DNA of 64,000 nucleotides from an uncultured Bacteroidia bacterium. GTDB lineage: Bacteria; Bacteroidota; Bacteroidia; Bacteroidales; CAJPTX01. The notes below the pieces were generated by a model, which searched no databases, had not been told where the DNA came from, and saw only the letters and a list, made by a program, of their open reading frames with translations. Shown here piece by piece: positions 17,945 through 27,918 of this stretch. A program made the translations under genes and the position numbers. Location of the stretch: positions 43,431-107,430 of the forward strand of contig CAMXWF010000009.1 of NCBI GenBank assembly GCA_947252645.1. The letters are read 5' to 3'. Position 1 is the first letter of the stretch, and the number at the start of each line of letters is the position of its first letter.

Positions 17945-18925
17945 ATGCAACACTCCAATCGGATCTGCGCGCTGCTCGGATTACATTACCCCATAGTGCA
18001 GGGGGGCATGGTGCATTGCAGTGGGAGTGCTCTGGTGGCGGCGGTGAGCGGGGCGGGGGCGCTCGGGGTACTCGGGGCTGGCTCGATGTACGCCGAGCGC
18101 TTGGCCGAGGAGATAGAGGCGGTGCGTCGCCAGACCACGGCGCCCTTCGGGGTTAACGTCCCCTTGCTCTATGCGCACGCCGAGGCGTGTCTCCGCGTAT
18201 GTATTGCGGCCCGGGTGCCCGTGGTGATTACTTCGGCGGGTTCGCCCGCGAAGTGGACGGCGGATCTCCACCGGGCAGGCATCGTGGTGGGCCACGTGGT
18301 GGCCAATAGGAAGTTCACGCAGAAAGCTGAGGCGGCGGGGGTGGATTTTTTGGTGGCGGAGGGCTTTGAGGCAGGGGGACACAATGGAGTGGAGGCACTC
18401 TCGACGCTGGTCTTGACACAGCTGGTGCGCCAGTGGACGGACTTGCCCTATTTGTCTGCCGGGGGCTATTGCGATGGCCACGGGCTGTGCGCGGCGTTGG
18501 CCTTGGGGGCCGATGGCATCCAGGTGGGGAGTCGCTTTGCCTGTACGGTGGAGTCGTCGGCGCACGAAGCCACCAAGCGGGCCTACCTGGAGGCGCAGTC
18601 TAGGGGTACGGCCATCTTGATGCGCACCGTGCAGCCTACGCGCGTGCTACGCAATGCGTTTGCCGAGCAGATGCTGGATATGGCGCAGCGGGGCGCGTCG
18701 ATACAAGAGCAGCTGGATTTCCTGGGTAAGGGGCGCGCCCGGCGTGGCATTGCGGAGGGCGATTTGGAGCAGGGGGAGCTCGAGATAGGGCAGATTGCCG
18801 CGGCCTTTCACGATTTGCCCCGTGCGGCGGACGTGGTGGCGCAGATGGTGGCTGAGTACGAAGAGAGTCGGTCGTGGCTCGAGGCCCCGCGGGCACGTGG
18901 TGCACGGGAGGGGCGCGCATGCTAG
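17945..18925 (+). CDS. FMN-dependent oxidoreductase, nitronate monooxygenase/FabK family
   Basis: 326-residue TIM-barrel flavoprotein. The N terminus (YPIVQGGMVHCSG), the EGFEAGGHNG motif (about residues 139-148), the GGYCDGHGLCAALALGADG segment and GSRF are those of the 2-nitropropane dioxygenase/FabK superfamily. Members are either nitronate monooxygenases or FabK-type enoyl-ACP reductases; the sequence alone does not decide which. A -7-like TAACTTTG at 17929-17936 ends only 8 bases before the ATG. Its last codons overlap the next start (ATGCTAG), so it is coupled to the M16 peptidase gene. Confidence 0.85.
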   Translation: MQHSNRICALLGLHYPIVQGGMVHCSGSALVAAVSGAGALGVLGAGSMYAERLAEEIEAVRRQTTAPFGVNVPLLYAHAEACLRVCIAARVPVVITSAGSPAKWTADLHRAGIVVGHVVANRKFTQKAEAAGVDFLVAEGFEAGGHNGVEALSTLVLTQLVRQWTDLPYLSAGGYCDGHGLCAALALGADGIQVGSRFACTVESSAHEATKRAYLEAQSRGTAILMRTVQPTRVLRNAFAEQMLDMAQRGASIQEQLDFLGKGRARRGIAEGDLEQGELEIGQIAAAFHDLPRAADVVAQMVAEYEESRSWLEAPRARGAREGRAC

Positions 18926-20154
18926 CCTTCGAGCGTTTTGCCTTGGACAATGGGCTGCGGGTGGTGGTCAATGAGGATGCCAGCACGCCGCTGGAGTCGG
19001 TGTGCCTCATCTACGGGGTTGGGTCGCGCAATGAGCGCCCCACGCTGACGGGTTTGGCGCACCTGTTTGAGCATTTGATGTTTGGCGGGAGCAAGCATGT
19101 GCCCGATTTCGACCGGGAGATGGAACTGGCCGGCGGCCAATGCAACGCCTTCACCACGCAGGATGTCACCTGCTACCACTGCCAGATTCCCCCGAGCAAC
19201 CTGGAGACGGCCTTGTGGCTCGAGAGCGATAGGATGTTCTCGCTGGATTTTAAGCCTGCCACCTTGGAGGCGCAGCGCAAGGTGGTGGTGGAGGAGTTTA
19301 AGCAAAATTACCTCAATGTGCCCTATGGGGATCTGTACCACGAGCTGCTGGCGCTGGCCTATAGGGAGCATCCCTACCGTTGGCCCACGATAGGGCTGGA
19401 GGTGTCGCATATTGAGCGGGTGGGGCTTGAGGACGTAGAGGATTTTTTCTTTGGCCACTACGCGCCCAACAACGCCGTGCTGGGGCTGACGGGCCCCGTG
19501 GGCAGGGCTCGTGTGGAGGAGCTTGTGCAGGCGTACTTTGGGGATATTCCTAGGCGCCAGGTGCCCGGGCTTCCCGGGCCTGAGCCAGCGTACCAAGGTG
19601 CGCCGCGCCGGCTTACGCTGGAGCGCCCCGTCCCCTACGATCTGCTGGTGGTGGCCTACCCGATGGTGGCGCTCAGCGCGCCCGACTACCCAGTGTGGGA
19701 TTTGATATCAGATGTCCTGAGCAATGGGCCCAGCGCGCGGCTAAAGTCGCGGTTGGTGGATGCGCAGCACCTTTTCACGGACATCGATGCGGTGGTCACG
19801 GGGACGGTGGATGCTGGGCTATTGATTATCACAGGCTACCCCGCCCCTGGGGTGAGTTTGGCGCAGGCTGAGGCGGCTGTGCTGGCCGAGGTGGCAGATT
19901 TGCAGCGTCTAGGGCCAGAAGAGCTGGGGCGCATGCAGGCCAAGTACGCCACGACGCATCTGTTTGAGCAACTCGACAACGAGGAGCGGGCGCGGCAGTT
20001 GGCTTTCTGGGAGCTTCAGGGTGACGCAGCCTTGTGGGGCCAGCAGATCGGGAGTCGTTACGACGTTTCGCTCGAGGCGCTGCGGGAGGTGGCCCGGCGC
20101 GGTATGAGCCCAGCGCAGAGCATTGTCATACACTATAGGGCCGTGGGGGATTAG
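18919..20154 (+). CDS. M16 family zinc peptidase, catalytic subunit
   Basis: 411-residue M16B-type peptidase. The inverted zinc motif HLFEH is at about residues 48-52, and a downstream glutamate for zinc lies in the VVVEEFKQN segment near residue 121, so the active site looks complete. No signal peptide is visible. The start at 18919 overlaps the preceding stop (ATGCTAG). The next gene, 3 bases downstream, encodes a second M16 protein without the zinc motif. Such active/inactive pairs form one processing-peptidase-like heterodimer in many bacteria. Substrate is unknown. Confidence 0.93.
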   Translation: MLAFERFALDNGLRVVVNEDASTPLESVCLIYGVGSRNERPTLTGLAHLFEHLMFGGSKHVPDFDREMELAGGQCNAFTTQDVTCYHCQIPPSNLETALWLESDRMFSLDFKPATLEAQRKVVVEEFKQNYLNVPYGDLYHELLALAYREHPYRWPTIGLEVSHIERVGLEDVEDFFFGHYAPNNAVLGLTGPVGRARVEELVQAYFGDIPRRQVPGLPGPEPAYQGAPRRLTLERPVPYDLLVVAYPMVALSAPDYPVWDLISDVLSNGPSARLKSRLVDAQHLFTDIDAVVTGTVDAGLLIITGYPAPGVSLAQAEAAVLAEVADLQRLGPEELGRMQAKYATTHLFEQLDNEERARQLAFWELQGDAALWGQQIGSRYDVSLEALREVARRGMSPAQSIVIHYRAVGD

Positions 20155-20157
20155 GGC

Positions 20158-21474
20158 ATGGCGAAGCGAGATAGAGCGCAGGGTCCAAGTAATCAGTGGC
20201 CTGCAACGGTTTCTTTTCCCCGAATGCAGAGGGAGGAGCTCCCTAACGGCTTGCCGTGCTACACGCTGCTGGGGGGGCAGGTTCCGGCTATGCAGCTCAT
20301 GCTGGTGTTTCCGAATGGGCGCTATTCGGGCGATGGACGCATGGTGTCGCAGGCAGTTTTTGGTCTGCTCGATAGGGCCACGGCGCACCACGACAAGCAA
20401 GCCCTGCCGCTAGCATTGGACAGCATGGGGAGTCGCTGTAAGCCCTTTGTCACCTCATGCTTTTCGGGCGAGATTATTTTGTGCAGCGCCGATAGGCTGC
20501 TCCCCTCCGCGCAGCTGCTCTACGAGATGGCCACGGAGTGTGCTTTTAGTCAGCCCCTGCTGGATGTTTGGGCTGATCTCCAGCTGAAGAGTATAGGGAT
20601 GCGCCAACAACAACCACGCTACTTGGCCAGTCTAGCCGTGCGGAAGGCCTTGTTGCCCTCTGGGCATCCGTATATCGATGAGACATTACCTTCACAGGTG
20701 GAGGCGGTGACGTTGGACGCGGTGCAGGATTTCTATCGGCGTCGTGTGGGCAGCCGGAATGCGCGGCTCTTCATCATGGGGCAGGCTCCGGCACCGGTGC
20801 TGGAGAGGGTGAAGATGCTCTTTGGTGCGACCCCTTGGGGCTTGCGCCCGGATGCGGAAGAGCAGGTGCCAGATGTGACGCCTGTCGACGGGGGCTTGGT
20901 GCAGGTGTTGCCCAGTCCGCAGGATGAGCAGGCTGCGCTCTGCTTGGGGCGTACGCTGCCCCTTTTGCCCGCCGAGGCCACGATAGAGCTCGACATCGCC
21001 TTGACCCTACTAGGGGGCTTTTTGGGGAGTCGTTTGATGCAGAATCTGCGGGAGCGCCGGGGATTGACCTATGGGGTGTCGGCTCGGCTGAGCCCTATGC
21101 GTAGGTGCAATGCGGTGTATATTGAGGCCGATTTGAGCAACAATAATGCTGCTTTGGCCGTACAAGAAATACGGGTGGAGCTGCAGCGTATGCGCGAGCA
21201 GCCGGCGGGCGCAGAGGAGCTGGCGAGGATGAAGGCCTATGCCCTTGGGAGATTATTGGCAGCCCACGATGGGGTGATGCGCGCGGGTAGCTACCAGGTG
21301 CGTCGGGAGCTGTTTGACTTTGCGCCCACCTACGACGCGGCGAGCTACATTTCCGTGCTGGGGGCGATCACGGCTGAGCGTATTCAGGCCGTGAGCGCGC
21401 AGTGGCTGGACCCTGCGGCATTCAGTGTGTGCGTGGCGGGTAACGTAGAAGCGATAGGAGGCATATCATGGTGA
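20158..21474 (+). CDS. M16 family peptidase homologue, inactive subunit
   Basis: 438-residue M16 protein. Where the catalytic partner has HLFEH this one reads AVFGLLDRA, so zinc ligands are absent, but the C-terminal half is well conserved (GGFLGSRLMQNLRERRGLTYGVSA), including the Arg/Tyr pair that partner subunits contribute to substrate binding. It starts 3 bases after the catalytic subunit stop, and its own stop overlaps the next start (ATGGTGA). Loss of the motif together with intact length argues for a genuine non-catalytic subunit, not decay. Confidence 0.92.
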   Translation: MAKRDRAQGPSNQWPATVSFPRMQREELPNGLPCYTLLGGQVPAMQLMLVFPNGRYSGDGRMVSQAVFGLLDRATAHHDKQALPLALDSMGSRCKPFVTSCFSGEIILCSADRLLPSAQLLYEMATECAFSQPLLDVWADLQLKSIGMRQQQPRYLASLAVRKALLPSGHPYIDETLPSQVEAVTLDAVQDFYRRRVGSRNARLFIMGQAPAPVLERVKMLFGATPWGLRPDAEEQVPDVTPVDGGLVQVLPSPQDEQAALCLGRTLPLLPAEATIELDIALTLLGGFLGSRLMQNLRERRGLTYGVSARLSPMRRCNAVYIEADLSNNNAALAVQEIRVELQRMREQPAGAEELARMKAYALGRLLAAHDGVMRAGSYQVRRELFDFAPTYDAASYISVLGAITAERIQAVSAQWLDPAAFSVCVAGNVEAIGGISW

Positions 21475-23171
21475 GGGGCATGGAATTGGATGTGATCCCC
21501 AGGCGGTTTTGTGCGTGGCGGCGCTGGCTGGTGCGCGGCTTCTGGGCGGTGGTGTGTGTGCTCTGGGTGGGCTTGGGGCCTGGCTGGGCCCAGGGTGGAC
21601 TGAACCAAGGCAAGCCCCCCAAGCCAAAGCTGGTGGGCCTGACGGTGACTAGGACGGGCGCAGTGGTGATCTCCTTTAAGCCAGCCCAGCCTCTCCAGTA
21701 CTACACGAAGCCTATCGGGGTGAGGATATATTGCCAGGATATTAATACTGGCGACTACACGCTTTTGGTGGAGCTGCCGGATGCGGCCATGGATCCTTCG
21801 TTCAAGTACACGCATACCGATGCGAAGGCCCACGAACGGCCGCGGAGCTACAAGATCACCTCGTTTGATGCGGAGGGGAAGGACAGCGAGTTTACCGATG
21901 AGCAGCGCACGCTTTTCCTGCGGGCCGAGTACGATGAGTGTGGCCAGCGGATCAAGCTGATGTGGGATTTGTACTTGAACATGTCGGAGATGTCGAAGCT
22001 GGGCAAGGAGGTGACTAGTGGGGGCAAGACGCAGCGGATGGTCTACGCGGTCTACCGGGGCTCTAGCGATGCCTTGGACGGCACGCTGCCCCACCTGCAG
22101 GTGAGCGATGAGGAGATGCCCCCGGTGTACGATACTCTGGTGGCCTCGGACCTCACCTACTACTACATGGTGAAGATGTTGAGTAGCGACCCGGCCTTGG
22201 AGAGCTGCTCCAACGTCATCAAGCTCACCACGAAGGATTTGCGGCAGCCGAGCATCTTGACGATAGATTCGGTGTTTAGCCTCCAGGGCTATAACCAGAT
22301 ACATTTCCGCATCGATGAGGGGAAGCATGTGGTGCAATACCAGCTGGTGCGCCGTGACGATACAACGCAGGGCCCCTCGACGTGGGTAGAGATAGCCCGG
22401 AGCGACAAGCCGTTGACGAGCCCCCTGGAGGATCACAACGATCCGGAGGCCATCCATTTGGCCACGCGCTACTACCAGCTCATCTCGACTGATATGTGCG
22501 AGGAGGAGAGCAAGTCGCGCCAGGTGAACAGTCTTACGGTGCGCTCGGAGTCGCAGGGGGATCGGAACGTGGTGCGCTGGAATTCCATCCTCGTGCCGCC
22601 GGGAAGCCGTGTGGAGTATGAGGTGTTTCGGTCGGATGCGAGTGGGGCGTTTAAGGATGCACCTATCGCCACGCTGGGCTCAGCGCAAGGGGAGTCGGCC
22701 TTGGAGTATTACGATGACGTTTCGGCCTCGCAGGGGCTGGATTTCCGTGCGCAGTATTGCTACTGGGTGCAGGCCCGGGAGATAGCCTCCTACACGTTGA
22801 AGGGGACGACCCTGGAGAAGCGCACGACGAAGGTCAAGAGCGAGACCACGTGTTGCTACAAGACGCCTCCCATGGTGCTTCCTACGGCCATTGCGCCGCA
22901 GGACGGTGGAAACCCGACCAATGGGCTTAAGCGCAATCAGTTCGCACCGTTGATTTCTGGTGCGGCCTCCTACAAGGTGTTTATCTATGATCGGGCCGGG
23001 GCGCTGATTTTTAATGGTAACCGCCACGAGAGCGAGCCCTGGGAGGGCAAGGATGCGCGAGGGTATTTTGTGCCCGAGGGGCCGTATCTCTACCGGGTGG
23101 AACTCTATGCGCCTGGGGCGCCCTCTACGAGCGCGATAGGGACGGTGATGGTGGTCTATCCTGCGAAGTAA
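21468..23171 (+). CDS. Secreted protein with T9SS type B C-terminal domain
   Basis: 567-residue exported protein. A long signal peptide (Arg-rich start, hydrophobic core about 22-38, cleavage after GWAQ) is followed by several fibronectin-III-like beta domains (about 45-470) of the type with alternating Tyr/Ser strands. The last 85 residues match the CHU_C (type B sorting) pattern: YKVFIYDRAGALIF, WEGKDARG, VPEGPYLYRVELY and a final GTVMVV strand. Type B domains direct export through the type IX system and surface attachment. No enzymatic motif is seen. The gene overlaps the upstream peptidase stop by 7 bases, and its own stop shares a base with the relA/spoT start (TAATG). Confidence 0.82.
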   Translation: MVRGMELDVIPRRFCAWRRWLVRGFWAVVCVLWVGLGPGWAQGGLNQGKPPKPKLVGLTVTRTGAVVISFKPAQPLQYYTKPIGVRIYCQDINTGDYTLLVELPDAAMDPSFKYTHTDAKAHERPRSYKITSFDAEGKDSEFTDEQRTLFLRAEYDECGQRIKLMWDLYLNMSEMSKLGKEVTSGGKTQRMVYAVYRGSSDALDGTLPHLQVSDEEMPPVYDTLVASDLTYYYMVKMLSSDPALESCSNVIKLTTKDLRQPSILTIDSVFSLQGYNQIHFRIDEGKHVVQYQLVRRDDTTQGPSTWVEIARSDKPLTSPLEDHNDPEAIHLATRYYQLISTDMCEEESKSRQVNSLTVRSESQGDRNVVRWNSILVPPGSRVEYEVFRSDASGAFKDAPIATLGSAQGESALEYYDDVSASQGLDFRAQYCYWVQAREIASYTLKGTTLEKRTTKVKSETTCCYKTPPMVLPTAIAPQDGGNPTNGLKRNQFAPLISGAASYKVFIYDRAGALIFNGNRHESEPWEGKDARGYFVPEGPYLYRVELYAPGAPSTSAIGTVMVVYPAK

Positions 23172-25420
23172 TGCTCCCGGAGTTCCACTGGACTAAGCAG
23201 CAGGAGAAGCTCATATCGACGGCGTATGCCGACCTGCTCGACTCGCTGGACAGCCTGACCGAGCCGGAGGAGCGTAAGCTTGTAGCGCGCGCCTTCGACT
23301 TGGCCAACGAGGCCCATAAGGGAGCGCTTCGTAAGTCGAGCGAGCCCTATATTCTGCACCCGATAGCTGTGGCCAAGATCACGGGCCAGCTGCTGCCGGG
23401 GGACGCGGAGGCGGTGGCTTGTGCCCTGCTGCACGACGTGGTGGAGGACACCCCCTATACCTGTCAGGACATCGAGCGCATATTTGGGCCCACGGTGGCG
23501 CAGATAGTGGAGGGGTTGACCAAGATAGACACCATTGCGGCCGATGGGGAGTCTCGCCAGGTGATCAACTACCAGCAGTTGGTCATGTCGATAGAGAAGG
23601 ACTTCCGTACCATCATCATCAAGCTGGCCGACCGGCTGCACAATATGCGCACGCTGAGTTCCATGCGCGAGGATAAGCAGCTCAAGATAGCCAGCGAGAC
23701 CATCTATTTCTACGCGCCGATTGCGGAGCGGATAGGCCTCTATGGGGTCAAGACGGAGCTGGAGGACTTGAGCTTCAAGTATCGTCATCCCAAGGCTTAC
23801 CAGGAGATTGCGCGCCGCTACAATCTGAGCTTCGACCAGGCGCAGCGTCAGATCGATGCCTTCTCCCTGCCCATTCGCCGCTTGCTCACCGATTCGGGCG
23901 TGGACTACCAGCTCTCTAGCCGTCCCAAGAGCATCTATTCCATCTGGCGGAAGATGCAGAATAAGCAGGTGTCGTTTGATGAGATCTACGACCTGCTGGC
24001 CGTCAGGATAGTGTTTCGGCCCATAGAGGGGGTGCCGGAGAGCACGCAATGCTGGTTTGTCTACTCACTGCTTACCGACCTCTACACGCCGCTGCAGGAG
24101 AGAACGCGCGACTGGGTGACCTCGCCGAAGGTGAATGGCTATGAGGCTTTGCACTGTACGCTGCTGAGTAAGCAGGGGCGCTGGGTGGAGGTGCAGATTC
24201 GGACGGTGCGCATGAACGAGATCGCAGAGCGGGGCTTGGCGGCGCATTGGAAGTACAAGGATCACCGCTCGGATGGGACGTCGGCGCTGATCGACCGCTT
24301 CCGGGCGGAGATAGACCACCTGCACTCCACGCCGCACGAGTCGGCCACGGAGTTTGTCAGCACCATCCAGTCCTCAATTTTGACGCCGCAGGTGATGGCC
24401 TACACGCAGGCGGGGGTGCCCTACTCGGTGTCGCGGGGGGCCACGGCCTTGGACTTTGCCTACCAGGTGGATGCGCATACGGCCAACAAGGCCATTGGGG
24501 TGATAATCGACGGGCTGTACTTCCCGTTCAACTACGTGCTGCAGGGCGGGGAGAAGGTGGAGCTGCTCACGGCGGATTCGCAGGCCCCCTCGCCCAAGTG
24601 GGTAGATTTCGTCAAGACGCCCTACGCCAAGAATTGCATCCGCATCAGCTTGGCGGCGCAGGGGCAGGAGCTGGTCAAGCGCGGGCGCACCCGCGTAGAG
24701 ACGATTTGTGCCCGGCTGGGGGTCAAGTGCTCAACGGTGCGTCTGCGGCAGCTACTGCCGCTTTTTGATCTTTCTGATGTCGATGAGTTCTACCGTGGAG
24801 TGGCCCTAGGCACGATCAATTTGGATTACCTCAAGCGGTCGATCCGTCGACAGGCTTGGCGCGTGCGTTGGTCGGTACTATGGCATTTGGGGTTGCGCCG
24901 CGTGCGGCTTTTCTTCTTGGGGCGGCGGAGCGCGGGGTGGCGGGCGCCGTCGTTGGGCCAAGGGCAGGCGGCTTCGTTGGCCAAGCGTATTAGGCCCGGG
25001 GTGGAGATCGTGCAGGCGCTGTGCTGTTGTCCGTTGCCAGGCGATGACATCGTGGCCTACCAGGAGAGTCCCGAGCAGGTGGTGATGCATTTGGCCACCT
25101 GCAATGAGGCCATTCGGCTCATGGCGCAGCATGGAGACCAAGTGCTGGGGATGACTTGGGAGGCGCAGCAGGATAGGACCTACCTGGCGCATTTCCACCT
25201 GGAGGGCGATGACCGCCGGGGCATCTTGGCCGATTTGTTTTCCCGTATCACCGATGTGCTCTCCATTGACATCTGCCGGGTGGATATGCAGAGTGCCAAT
25301 CGCCACTTCGAGGGGCAAATATCGGTATGGGTGCATTCGTCGAGTGAGCTATTTCAGCTTATAGCCAATATTCAGAATATTAGGGGTATCCGTCGTGTGA
25401 TACGCATGGAGGATGTCTAG
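23171..25420 (+). CDS. Bifunctional (p)ppGpp synthetase/hydrolase
   Basis: 749-residue RelA/SpoT homologue that makes and degrades the stringent-response alarmone. Hydrolase HD domain: HPIAVAKI and LLHDVVEDT (about 57-100) with the downstream ED and HNMRT segments, apparently intact. Synthetase domain: about 240-360, with YEALH, GRWVEVQIRT and AAHWKYK. TGS domain: about 405-465 (TPQVMAYT...GATALDFAYQVD). ACT domain: about 670-749. Both active sites appear intact, so it is a Rel-type bifunctional enzyme. The ATG shares one base with the preceding TAA. It is unusual to find it at the end of an overlapping run with peptidase and T9SS genes. Confidence 0.97.
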   Translation: MLPEFHWTKQQEKLISTAYADLLDSLDSLTEPEERKLVARAFDLANEAHKGALRKSSEPYILHPIAVAKITGQLLPGDAEAVACALLHDVVEDTPYTCQDIERIFGPTVAQIVEGLTKIDTIAADGESRQVINYQQLVMSIEKDFRTIIIKLADRLHNMRTLSSMREDKQLKIASETIYFYAPIAERIGLYGVKTELEDLSFKYRHPKAYQEIARRYNLSFDQAQRQIDAFSLPIRRLLTDSGVDYQLSSRPKSIYSIWRKMQNKQVSFDEIYDLLAVRIVFRPIEGVPESTQCWFVYSLLTDLYTPLQERTRDWVTSPKVNGYEALHCTLLSKQGRWVEVQIRTVRMNEIAERGLAAHWKYKDHRSDGTSALIDRFRAEIDHLHSTPHESATEFVSTIQSSILTPQVMAYTQAGVPYSVSRGATALDFAYQVDAHTANKAIGVIIDGLYFPFNYVLQGGEKVELLTADSQAPSPKWVDFVKTPYAKNCIRISLAAQGQELVKRGRTRVETICARLGVKCSTVRLRQLLPLFDLSDVDEFYRGVALGTINLDYLKRSIRRQAWRVRWSVLWHLGLRRVRLFFLGRRSAGWRAPSLGQGQAASLAKRIRPGVEIVQALCCCPLPGDDIVAYQESPEQVVMHLATCNEAIRLMAQHGDQVLGMTWEAQQDRTYLAHFHLEGDDRRGILADLFSRITDVLSIDICRVDMQSANRHFEGQISVWVHSSSELFQLIANIQNIRGIRRVIRMEDV

Positions 25421-25522
25421 CAGCTGCTTGTGTACTGCTGGCATGACCGCTGTGGAGAGGGGCCTGGGCAGAGGTGCGGCTATTGCGTGGCTTGGGCCAG
25501 GGGCGTATTAGTAGAAAAGTCC

Positions 25523-25530
25523 TACATTTG
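25523..25530 (+). promoter_or_regulatory. -7 box upstream of the membrane pyrophosphatase
   Basis: TACATTTG fits TAnnTTTG and lies 86 bases before the start codon. No -33 TTTG is seen at the expected distance. Confidence 0.45.
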
Positions 25531-25616
25531 TCGCTGGGCAGTAGGTGGGGGCGGAGGTAGGCATTTGCCGCAGTTTCTTTTGCAATAGGGGGGAACACAG
25601 GTAATACTATAACACT

Positions 25617-27827
25617 ATGATTGAAACACATCCGATATTCTGGCTCATTCCAGGAGCCTCGGTGCTGGCCTTGTTTTTTGCCTGGCTATTCTACCGTGGG
25701 ATGAAGCAGAAGAGCGAGGGTTTGCCTCGTATGCAGGAGATAGCGCAGTACGTGCGTCACGGGGCGATGTCGTACATTCGTCAGCAATACAAGGTGGTGG
25801 GTATAGCGTTTGTTATCCTAGCGGTGTTTTTTGCGGTGTTGGCCTATGGGTTCAACGTGCAGAATGGCTGGGTGCCCTTTGCCTTCCTGACGGGCGGCTT
25901 GTTCTCCGCGCTGGCGGGCTACATAGGCATGCGGACGGCTACCTACGCTTCCGCCCGTACAGCCAATGCTTGCCGCACCTCCCTCAATAGTGGGCTGCGG
26001 ATAGCCTTCCGTTCGGGGGCTGTGATGGGGCTGACGGTAGTAGGGTTGGCCCTGCTCGATATTTCCCTGTGGTACATTGTGCTCAATGCGTTTGTGGAGA
26101 GTGCTAGCCCCACGGAGAAGATGATAGTGATTACGACTACGATGCTCACCTTCGGGATGGGTGCCTCTACGCAGGCGCTGTTTGCGCGCGTGGGCGGAGG
26201 CATTTATACCAAGGCGGCCGATGTGGGCGCCGATTTGGTGGGCAAGGTGGAGGCGGGCATCCCCGAGGATGATCCGCGCAATCCTGCGACGATAGCCGAC
26301 AACGTGGGGGACAATGTGGGCGATGTGGCCGGTATGGGGGCGGATTTGTACGAGAGCTATTGCGGAGCCGTGCTGGCCTCGGCTGCCTTGGGTGCATCGG
26401 CCTACATGGGTGCTGGAGTGGAGATGCAGTTCAGGGCTGTTATAGCCCCGATGCTGATTGCGGCGGTGGGCGTGGTGCTCTCGATCCTGGGTATTTTCAT
26501 GGTGAAGACCAAGGAGCAGGCGACCATGCGGAATCTGCTCAACTCGCTCAATCTGGGCGTGCATACCAGCGCGGTTTTGATAGCTATAGCTACGTTTGTG
26601 CTCCTGTGGGCGCTGCAGCTTACCAGCTGGCTTCAGCTCTCCTGCTCGGTGGTAGTGGGCTTGCTGGTGGGCATCGTGATAGGCAAGTCGACAGAGTACT
26701 ATACTTCTACCTCCTTTAAGCCGACGCAGCGTATAGCTGAGAGCGCGAAGATGGGCCATGCCACGGTGATTATATCCGGTTTGGGGGCGGGGATGATTTC
26801 CACGGCCATCCCAGTGCTGGCGGTGGTGTGTGGCATTACGTTTTCCTACCTGTTTGCGTCCAACTTTGACTTTGCCAACATAGGCCAAGGGCTCTATGGG
26901 ATAGGTATAGCGGCGGTGGGTATGCTCTCTACGCTTGGGATCACACTGGCGACGGATGCCTATGGCCCGATAGCCGACAATGCTGGCGGCAATGCCGAGA
27001 TGAGCGAGCTACCCCCTGAGGTGCGGCAGCGGACAGATGCGCTCGATGCGCTGGGGAATACCACGGCGGCCACGGGCAAGGGCTTTGCTATCGGCTCGGC
27101 GGCGCTGACTGCGCTGGCGCTACTGGCCTCCTACATCGAGGAGATCAAGATAGGGATGATCCGTCTGATAGACGGCGGGCAGCAGATAGCCTCGTTGCCA
27201 AATTTGACGCGGGAGGCAGTGCACGATGTGGACATTTCGACCTTCATGCAGTGGTTTGACGTGAATCTCATGAACTACAAGGTGTTGGTTGGCGTGTTCA
27301 TTGGGGCCACGCTGGCGTTTATCTTCTCGGGCTTGACCATGAACGCCGTGGGGCGTGCGGCGCAGAAGATGGTGACGGAGGTGCGTAGGCAGTTCAAGGA
27401 GATCCCAGGGATTTTGGAAGGCAAGGCGACTCCCGAGTACGGGCGGTGCGTGGAGATATCGACCAAGGGTGCGCAGCTGGAGATGATTCTCCCGGCATCG
27501 CTGGCCATCTTGGTGCCGATTTTGACGGGTGTGATTTTTGGTGTGGCGGGCGTGATGGGCTTGCTGGTGGGCGGCCTAGGTGCGGGCTTTGTGTTGGCCG
27601 TGTTCATGGCTAATGCTGGTGGCGCCTGGGATAATGCGAAGAAGTACATTGAGGAGGGTCACTTTGGTGGTAAGGGGAGCGATGCCCACAAGGCTGCGGT
27701 GACAGGTGATACGGTGGGTGACCCCTTCAAGGATACCTCGGGCCCGAGTCTTAATATTCTCATCAAGCTCATGAGCATGGTCTCTATCGTGATGGCGGGC
27801 CTGACGGTAGCGTTTAGCCTGCTCTAG
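25617..27827 (+). CDS. hppA: Membrane ion-pumping pyrophosphatase
   Basis: 736-residue integral membrane protein with about 16 hydrophobic helices. It couples pyrophosphate hydrolysis to H+ or Na+ export. The pyrophosphate-binding acidic motifs are visible: [36 protein letters not shown] (about 203-238), [21 protein letters not shown] segment ([13 protein letters not shown], about 447-459) and [15 protein letters not shown] near the C terminus. [14 protein letters not shown] carries Ala where potassium-independent enzymes have Lys, so the potassium-dependent class is indicated. Whether it pumps Na+, H+ or both cannot be settled by reading. Monocistronic, with its own -7 box and a very strong terminator. 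Confidence 0.97.
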   Translation: MIETHPIFWLIPGASVLALFFAWLFYRGMKQKSEGLPRMQEIAQYVRHGAMSYIRQQYKVVGIAFVILAVFFAVLAYGFNVQNGWVPFAFLTGGLFSALAGYIGMRTATYASARTANACRTSLNSGLRIAFRSGAVMGLTVVGLALLDISLWYIVLNAFVESASPTEKMIVITTTMLTFGMGASTQALFARVGGGIYTKAADVGADLVGKVEAGIPEDDPRNPATIADNVGDNVGDVAGMGADLYESYCGAVLASAALGASAYMGAGVEMQFRAVIAPMLIAAVGVVLSILGIFMVKTKEQATMRNLLNSLNLGVHTSAVLIAIATFVLLWALQLTSWLQLSCSVVVGLLVGIVIGKSTEYYTSTSFKPTQRIAESAKMGHATVIISGLGAGMISTAIPVLAVVCGITFSYLFASNFDFANIGQGLYGIGIAAVGMLSTLGITLATDAYGPIADNAGGNAEMSELPPEVRQRTDALDALGNTTAATGKGFAIGSAALTALALLASYIEEIKIGMIRLIDGGQQIASLPNLTREAVHDVDISTFMQWFDVNLMNYKVLVGVFIGATLAFIFSGLTMNAVGRAAQKMVTEVRRQFKEIPGILEGKATPEYGRCVEISTKGAQLEMILPASLAILVPILTGVIFGVAGVMGLLVGGLGAGFVLAVFMANAGGAWDNAKKYIEEGHFGGKGSDAHKAAVTGDTVGDPFKDTSGPSLNILIKLMSMVSIVMAGLTVAFSLL

Positions 27828-27872
27828 GGGCTTCCTGCTCGCTGGAAGTAACTCTCACTTTGTGGGTTTGTG

Positions 27873-27918
27873 GAGGCGTTACCGCGCAACAGGTTTGCGC
27901 GGTAACGCCTCGTTTTTT
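27873..27918 (+). terminator. Rho-independent terminator after hppA
   Basis: A perfect 17-base stem (27873-27889 with 27895-27911; core GAGGCGTTACCGCG) closes a 5-base loop and is followed by G and six T. The strongest terminator in the window. Confidence 0.96.

Noticed and set aside
20158..21474. Loss of HxxEH in the second M16 gene read as a pseudogene
   Set aside because: Full length, intact frame and conserved C-terminal substrate-binding segment fit the normal non-catalytic partner of an M16 pair.
25818..26888. 356-codon minus-strand frame opposite the membrane pyrophosphatase
   Set aside because: Shadow of the GC-rich coding strand; composition is His/Arg/Gln-rich with no recognisable family.
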